DNA of 64,000 bases from NCBI GenBank assembly GCA_002304445.1, contig NEVA01000003.1, forward strand, positions 124,001 to 188,000, read 5' to 3'. The notes beneath the pieces were generated by a model, which made no database searches, was not told the DNA's origin, and was given only the letters and a program-made list of their open reading frames with translations. The position numbers and the translations under genes are program-made. The number at the start of each line of letters is the position of its first letter. The first letter of the stretch is position 1. Positions 59,468-64,000 of the stretch are shown piece by piece. This DNA comes from Opitutia bacterium Tous-C4FEB (lineage in GTDB: Bacteria > Verrucomicrobiota > Verrucomicrobiia > Opitutales > Opitutaceae).

Positions 59468-60574
59468 TCAAAACTTAAAAGTCCCGCACTGCGCGCTCTG
59501 CCGCAGCCAGTGGTCCAACAGCACCAGCGCCGTCATGGCTTCGACGATCGGCACTGCCCTTGGCACCACGCAGGGGTCATGGCGCCCGCGCCCCATCAAC
59601 TCCGTCGCCGCGCCCGCTTTGTCCACGGTCGCCTGCAACTGCAAAATCGTCGCCGTCGGTTTGAAGGCCACGCGGAAGACAATTTCCTCGCCGTTGCTGA
59701 TCCCACCTTGCACGCCGCCGCTGCGGTTGGTCGCCGTCCGCACCGCACCGTCGCGATTTTCAAACGCATCGTTGTGCTCGCTCCCGCGCAACGTCGCTCC
59801 GGCAAACCCGCTCCCGATCTCAAATCCCTTCGTCGCCGGCAGCGAGAGCATCGCCTTCGCCAAGTCCGCCTCAAGCCGATCGAACACCGGCGCCCCCAAT
59901 CCCGCCGGCACCCCGCGCACGCGGCACTCGATCACACCGCCCACCGAATCTCCTTCGCTGCGCACCGCTTTGATCCGCTCGATCATCGCCGCCGCCGTTG
60001 GCAAATGCGGACACCGCACTGCGGTCGCTTCCACTTCAGCCAGCGTCGGAAACCCCGCCAGCGCCGCCGCCGGCACCGCGATGTTGTGCACCTGCGTCAA
60101 AAACGCCCGAATCTCCACGCCGCCCGATCCCGTCCCCGCCATCAAAATCCTTTTCGCGATCGCCCCGGCCGCCACCCGACCGACGGTCTCCCGCGCCGAG
60201 CTCCGCCCACCGCCACGGTGGTCGCGCAGGCCAAATTTCTGCTGATAGGTGAAATCCGCGTGCGAGGGCCGAAACTTGTCCCGCATCTCGTCATACGCCC
60301 CCGGCCGTTGGTCTCCGTTGCGCACCAGCAAAGTGATGGGAGTCCCCGCCGTCTTGCCCTCGAAGATCCCGGACCAGATCTCCACTTTGTCTTCCTCTTT
60401 CCGCGGGGTCACGATGTCGCTCTGACCCGGCCGACGCCGATCGAGTTCAGCCTGAATCTCTTCGGCCGAAATCGCCAGACCCGGCGGGCACCCGTCGATC
60501 GTCACGCCGACGCCAAGTCCATGGCTTTCGCCCCAAGTGGTGATAGTGAAAAGTTTTCCGAAAATATTGCCCAT
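59468..60574 (-). CDS. aroC: Chorismate synthase
   Basis: 368 aa from the ATG at 60574. Signatures are [91 protein letters not shown] and the C-terminal [21 protein letters not shown]. It makes chorismate from EPSP using reduced FMN. It is divergent from the secretin gene and followed on the same strand by the P-loop-like gene. The frame is open further upstream, but MGNIFG is the family start. Confidence 0.97.
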   Translation of the reverse strand: MGNIFGKLFTITTWGESHGLGVGVTIDGCPPGLAISAEEIQAELDRRRPGQSDIVTPRKEEDKVEIWSGIFEGKTAGTPITLLVRNGDQRPGAYDEMRDKFRPSHADFTYQQKFGLRDHRGGGRSSARETVGRVAAGAIAKRILMAGTGSGGVEIRAFLTQVHNIAVPAAALAGFPTLAEVEATAVRCPHLPTAAAMIERIKAVRSEGDSVGGVIECRVRGVPAGLGAPVFDRLEADLAKAMLSLPATKGFEIGSGFAGATLRGSEHNDAFENRDGAVRTATNRSGGVQGGISNGEEIVFRVAFKPTATILQLQATVDKAGAATELMGRGRHDPCVVPRAVPIVEAMTALVLLDHWLRQSAQCGTFKF

Positions 60575-60760
60575 TTCAGCGCAGAAACGTTGGCCCCGCT
60601 CTGGCCTCCCGCAAGCGGCAAATCCTTTCGGCACCTTACGGCAACTTTTAGCGCCCCGTGCCGTCATAAGCACATCACCGTTTACAACCCCCGCTGCATC
60701 CTGCTTCATTTTCTTTCCTCGCGCATCCGGCGCTCAACTCCTCTTTCCTCCCTTTACTGC

Positions 60761-62821
60761 ATGACCTCGCGTTCCGTCCGCCTGCGCTTCACCGCCTGCT
60801 TTTTTGCCCTGGCTCTCATCCTTCCCGCGCAGACGCCCGGTCCCGGACCTGCCGTCTCTCCCGGTGCAAAAGCCCCCGTCGATCTTAAACCACCGGGCGA
60901 CGAAATGATCCCGTCGTTCAAAATCAGCGGACTTCCCATCGACGGCGTGCTGTCCGCACTCGAGCTCCACACGGGCCGAAGCATCCTCCGCCCCGCCGCG
61001 CTGCCGACCGCCGAATACACGCTCATCATCGACCGCCCGATCCCGCGCTCAGAGCTGATCCTCGCCATCGAAACGCTCCTAGCCCTGAACCAAATCGGCG
61101 TCGCCCCGCTCGGCGACCGTTTCTTGAAAGTCGTCGCCTTAGCCCAAGCCAAGACCGAGGCCCCTGAAATGATCTTGGGCTCGGCATCTGACCAACCCGC
61201 ATCGGGCAAGATCGCCACGAAAGTCTTCCAACTCGATTTTCTCCGCGTCAACGAGTTCATGCCCCAGCTCCAAGGCCTGCTTACCCCCGGCGTCGGCGGC
61301 GGTGTCGTCATCTTGGAAAAAACCAACGCCGCGCTCATCACTGATTCCGTGAGTAATCTCCAGCGCATCGAGAGCCTCATCAAAACCCTCGATCGCCCCG
61401 CGACCACCGGCCTCAACCCAAAATTCTACCCGCTGAAATCCGCCAAGGCCTCCGACCTCGTCAACAAGCTCCGCACCATCTTGCAGGGCACGCTTCAAAA
61501 CCAGCTCGGCACCAGCACGACCTACAACGCCGACGACCGCACCAACCAGATCATCCTCATCGCCGACCCTCGCCAGTATCCGTTCTTCGACGAGCTCATC
61601 GCCAAGCTCGACGTCAAAGCCGACCCCAACACCCGCAACGAGGTCATCTACCTCAAACACGCCGCCGCCAAAGATGTCTCCACTCTGCTAACGCAGCTCG
61701 TGACCGGCCAGACCAACGCCGCCCAAAAAACCTCCGCCCAATCTATCCGCCCCGGCCAGATCACCCTCCCCGGCCAGCCTGCTGCACCCCAACCCGCCGC
61801 CGGCCCGCAACCCGCCGTCATGAACAACGCCGGCCCCGAGCTCACCTCCCTTGCCGGATCTAACGAGTTCAGCACTCTCGTCACCGTCACCTACGACGAA
61901 CGCTCCAACGCCGTCATCGTCTCCGGTACCGGCGACGATATCCGGCTCATCAAAGACCTCGTCGGCAAGATCGACATCGTCCTCGCTCAGGTACGCATCG
62001 AGGTGATCATCGCCGAGGTCACCCTCTCGGACTCCGACAAAACCGGTCTCTCCGCTCTCAATCTCACCGTTGGCACCAACGCCACCACCGGGGTCCGCTC
62101 CGTCACCAATTTCGCGGGCGCCGTCGCCGGCTGGACCGTCAGCGACGGGATCGTCGACCCGCTGGCTTTCAAGGCCGCTCTCACCGACGCCGGCTCCCGC
62201 AGCAACGTCAACATTCTCTCCGCGCCCACCATCGTCACCACCCACAATAAAGAGGCTCAGGTCATCGTCGGCCAATCCCAGCCCTTGATCACCGGCAGCA
62301 CCTCTGTCCCCAATACCGGTTCGTCGGGGCTCACCACTAGTTCCACCGTCACCTACAAAGACATTGCCATCGACCTGAAGGTCACCCCGCTCATCGGCGA
62401 CGACGGCAGTATCCAGCTCAAGATCGACCAGAAGGTGGACGACATCCTCGACGAGGTGACGATCGACGGCAACCGCCAGCCCGTCATCGGCCGCCGCCAA
62501 GCCACGTCGTTCATCAACGTGATCGACGGCCAGATGATCGTCCTCGGCGGTCTCCAGCGCACCCGTATCGGTCGCTCCCGCGGCAAGATCGGTTTCCTCG
62601 CGGAGATCCCTGTGCTCAGCCACCTTTTCGGTCCGCGTGAAAACAAACAGGAGCGCACCGAGCTGCTGCTCTTCGTCCGACCCCGCGTAATTAAATCCGG
62701 CGAGGGCAACGCCGAGACCTCCAAGACCATCAACCAGCTCTCGAACAAAGATCAGATTAACCAATTCCTCGTCGATCCTTCGAAGCCGGCCAAGGAACCC
62801 CTGATGAACAAGCTCAAGTAA
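60761..62821 (+). CDS. gspD: Secretin, GspD-like (type II secretion)
   Basis: 686 aa from ATG 60761, preceded by a pyrimidine-rich leader. It has a signal peptide (FTACFFALALILPAQ), N-domains (about 40-370; VFQLDFLRVNEFMPQLQGLLTPG, KFYPLKSAKASDLVNKLRTIL, EVIYLKHAAAKDVSTLLTQLV) and the C-terminal secretin domain ending VIKSGEGN. The late part contains VRIEVIIAEVTLSD, SAPTIVTTHNKEAQVIVGQ and FINVIDGQMIVLGGL. It forms an outer-membrane channel with GspE energy. A PilQ-like role is also possible. Upstream in-frame opening is a shadow of aroC. Confidence 0.94.
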   Translation: MTSRSVRLRFTACFFALALILPAQTPGPGPAVSPGAKAPVDLKPPGDEMIPSFKISGLPIDGVLSALELHTGRSILRPAALPTAEYTLIIDRPIPRSELILAIETLLALNQIGVAPLGDRFLKVVALAQAKTEAPEMILGSASDQPASGKIATKVFQLDFLRVNEFMPQLQGLLTPGVGGGVVILEKTNAALITDSVSNLQRIESLIKTLDRPATTGLNPKFYPLKSAKASDLVNKLRTILQGTLQNQLGTSTTYNADDRTNQIILIADPRQYPFFDELIAKLDVKADPNTRNEVIYLKHAAAKDVSTLLTQLVTGQTNAAQKTSAQSIRPGQITLPGQPAAPQPAAGPQPAVMNNAGPELTSLAGSNEFSTLVTVTYDERSNAVIVSGTGDDIRLIKDLVGKIDIVLAQVRIEVIIAEVTLSDSDKTGLSALNLTVGTNATTGVRSVTNFAGAVAGWTVSDGIVDPLAFKAALTDAGSRSNVNILSAPTIVTTHNKEAQVIVGQSQPLITGSTSVPNTGSSGLTTSSTVTYKDIAIDLKVTPLIGDDGSIQLKIDQKVDDILDEVTIDGNRQPVIGRRQATSFINVIDGQMIVLGGLQRTRIGRSRGKIGFLAEIPVLSHLFGPRENKQERTELLLFVRPRVIKSGEGNAETSKTINQLSNKDQINQFLVDPSKPAKEPLMNKLK

Positions 62822-62838
62822 GTCTGCGCCGCCCCCCC

Positions 62839-64000
62839 ATGACCGCGCTCGCCCTTGATTCGTTGCCCGCATCCCTCGTCGCGCGGCTCACCGAAGAACA
62901 ACTTCAGTCCGTCCGCGAAGCCACCCGCGGCCAACGCCTCGCCGCCCTCGCCGCCGCTCTCGCGCTCCCGGAGCCCGAGGCGCTCACCGCCCTCGCCGCC
63001 GCCGCCGGCCTCGACATCGCCAGCAACCTCGAGACCGACCCCGACGCTCGCGGCCTCCTCCCCGCCCGCCTGGTCCACGACTACCAGATCATCCCGATCA
63101 AGTTAGGCCCCGCGCCCGAAAATCAGGACTCTCAACTTTCAACGCTCAACTCTCAACCTCTCCACCTCGCCACCGCCTGGTTGCCCGAAGCCGTGATGTC
63201 CGACTGGCTGCGCACGTTCACCCCGCGCCCGCTCGTCTGGCACCTCGCCGTCCCCGAGCGCATTCACCAGCTCATCATCGAAAACTTCGGCGTCGGCTCC
63301 GGCGCACTCGACGACGGCGATGAATCTTACGTCGCCCCCGAGGCCGTTCAACAGGCCGAGGAGGTCGTCGACGAAGACGCCGCGGTCGTCCGCTTCGTCA
63401 CCGACGTCATCAAACAAGCCGTCGAAGACCAGGCGACCGACATTCACTTCGAGCCGCAGGAGGAACAGCTCCGCATCCGCTACCGCGTCGACGGCCTGCT
63501 CGTCCCCGTCCCTGTCCCGGAGAATCTCCTCCGCTTCCAGGACGCCATCATCTCGCGCCTCAAGATCATGGCGCGTCTCAACATCTCTGAAAAACGGCTC
63601 CCGCAGGACGGCCGCATCAACTTCAAGTCCAACGCCACCGTCCTCGATATCCGCGTCGCCACCGCGCCGACCATCTACGCCGAGTCCGTCTCCCTCCGTC
63701 TCCTGAATCAGAAGAAGGAAGCCTACACGATGGACCGCCTCGGTATGAGCCCCGACGAGCAGGCGCAGATCATCAGCGTCCTCGACTACCCGCACGGCAT
63801 CATCCTCGTCACCGGCCCCACGGGCTCCGGCAAGAGCACCTCGCTCAACGCGTTTCTCCGGAAAATCAATTCCACCGATCTTCGGATCATCACCGTCGAA
63901 GACCCCATCGAATACGAAGTCCCCGGCGTGAACCAGATGCAGATCCGCTCCGAGATCGGCCTCACCTTCGCCAGCGCTCTTCGGTCTATTCTTCGCCAAG
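62839..64000 (+). CDS. gspE: GspE-like secretion ATPase (3' end outside window)
   Basis: The first 387 codons are present; the gene continues beyond the right edge. The N1 region is Ala/Leu-rich, and the typical type II secretion/pilus region begins at about residue 175 (VVRFVTDVIKQAVEDQATDIHFEPQEEQLRIRYRVDG, MARLNISEKRLPQDGRINF). Walker A GPTGSGKSTSLNAFL is near 326, followed by ITVEDPIEYEVPGVNQMQI. It powers secretion or pilus assembly with the adjacent secretin. A CTCAAC-type repeat encodes an in-frame NQDSQLSTLNSQPL segment at 63128-63160. Confidence 0.93.
   Translation, partial: MTALALDSLPASLVARLTEEQLQSVREATRGQRLAALAAALALPEPEALTALAAAAGLDIASNLETDPDARGLLPARLVHDYQIIPIKLGPAPENQDSQLSTLNSQPLHLATAWLPEAVMSDWLRTFTPRPLVWHLAVPERIHQLIIENFGVGSGALDDGDESYVAPEAVQQAEEVVDEDAAVVRFVTDVIKQAVEDQATDIHFEPQEEQLRIRYRVDGLLVPVPVPENLLRFQDAIISRLKIMARLNISEKRLPQDGRINFKSNATVLDIRVATAPTIYAESVSLRLLNQKKEAYTMDRLGMSPDEQAQIISVLDYPHGIILVTGPTGSGKSTSLNAFLRKINSTDLRIITVEDPIEYEVPGVNQMQIRSEIGLTFASALRSILRQ

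Noticed and set aside
59510-60760. Long upstream extension of the secretin gene
   Set aside because: It overlaps aroC on the other strand; the signal peptide starting at 60761 marks the true start.

Overview
The window looks like chromosomal DNA from a member of the Opitutaceae (Verrucomicrobiota). Support for this is the very high GC at third codon positions, a PSD1/DUF1549/DUF1553 cytochrome gene paired with a DUF1501 gene (a PVC-superphylum hallmark), carbohydrate genes (xylose isomerase with a XylR-type regulator, pectate lyase, GH106-like hydrolase), and almost no Shine-Dalgarno motifs ahead of start codons. The assignment is inferred from gene content; no rRNA lies in the window. Most genes are ordinary housekeeping or accessory genes.

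Layout. 1-1940 (minus): aroB, a conserved unknown and the start of lpxA, read in that order. 2057-6074: TonB receptor, PepSY membrane protein and DUF4174 protein, a likely iron-uptake group. 6081-12289: AraC regulator, PSD1 cytochrome, DUF1501 protein and a HugZ-like protein. 12311-15665: a PIN toxin with a frameshifted antitoxin, then divergent xylR/xylA. 15797-23824: lipoprotein, fasciclin protein, pectate lyase, POT and SMR transporters, a 2OG-Fe(II) oxygenase-like protein, a glycine-zipper protein, dgkA and an LptF/LptG permease. 23959-31736: a branched-chain amino acid-type ABC transporter with three tandem substrate-binding proteins, livH, livM, livG and livF, interrupted by a toxin-antitoxin pair. 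32022-41078: a type I restriction-modification island (hsdR, an AlbA/Schlafen-type ATP-binding protein, hsdS, a vapBC pair, hsdM), with unusual clusters of perfect palindromes and composite repeats between its genes. 41196-53504: GH106-like hydrolase, Nramp transporter, htpG, another vapBC, a tricorn-type protease and ppk1. 53506-60574: small conserved genes, tRNA-Ala(CGC), EVE protein, tyrA, tRNA-Leu(CAG), KDPG aldolase, a P-loop-like protein and aroC. 60761-64000: secretin and the start of a GspE-type ATPase, the beginning of a type II secretion or type IV pilus-like operon.

The most unusual material is non-coding. Two families of short palindromes (28 bp and 25 bp) sit directly after hsdR and hsdS. 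A roughly 100-bp composite hairpin repeat forms the leader, right up to the ATG, of two genes of that island. Elsewhere there is a hairpin repeat whose first bases double as the stop codon, and a tRNA-Ala in which the usual G19:C56 tertiary pair is replaced by A19:U56.
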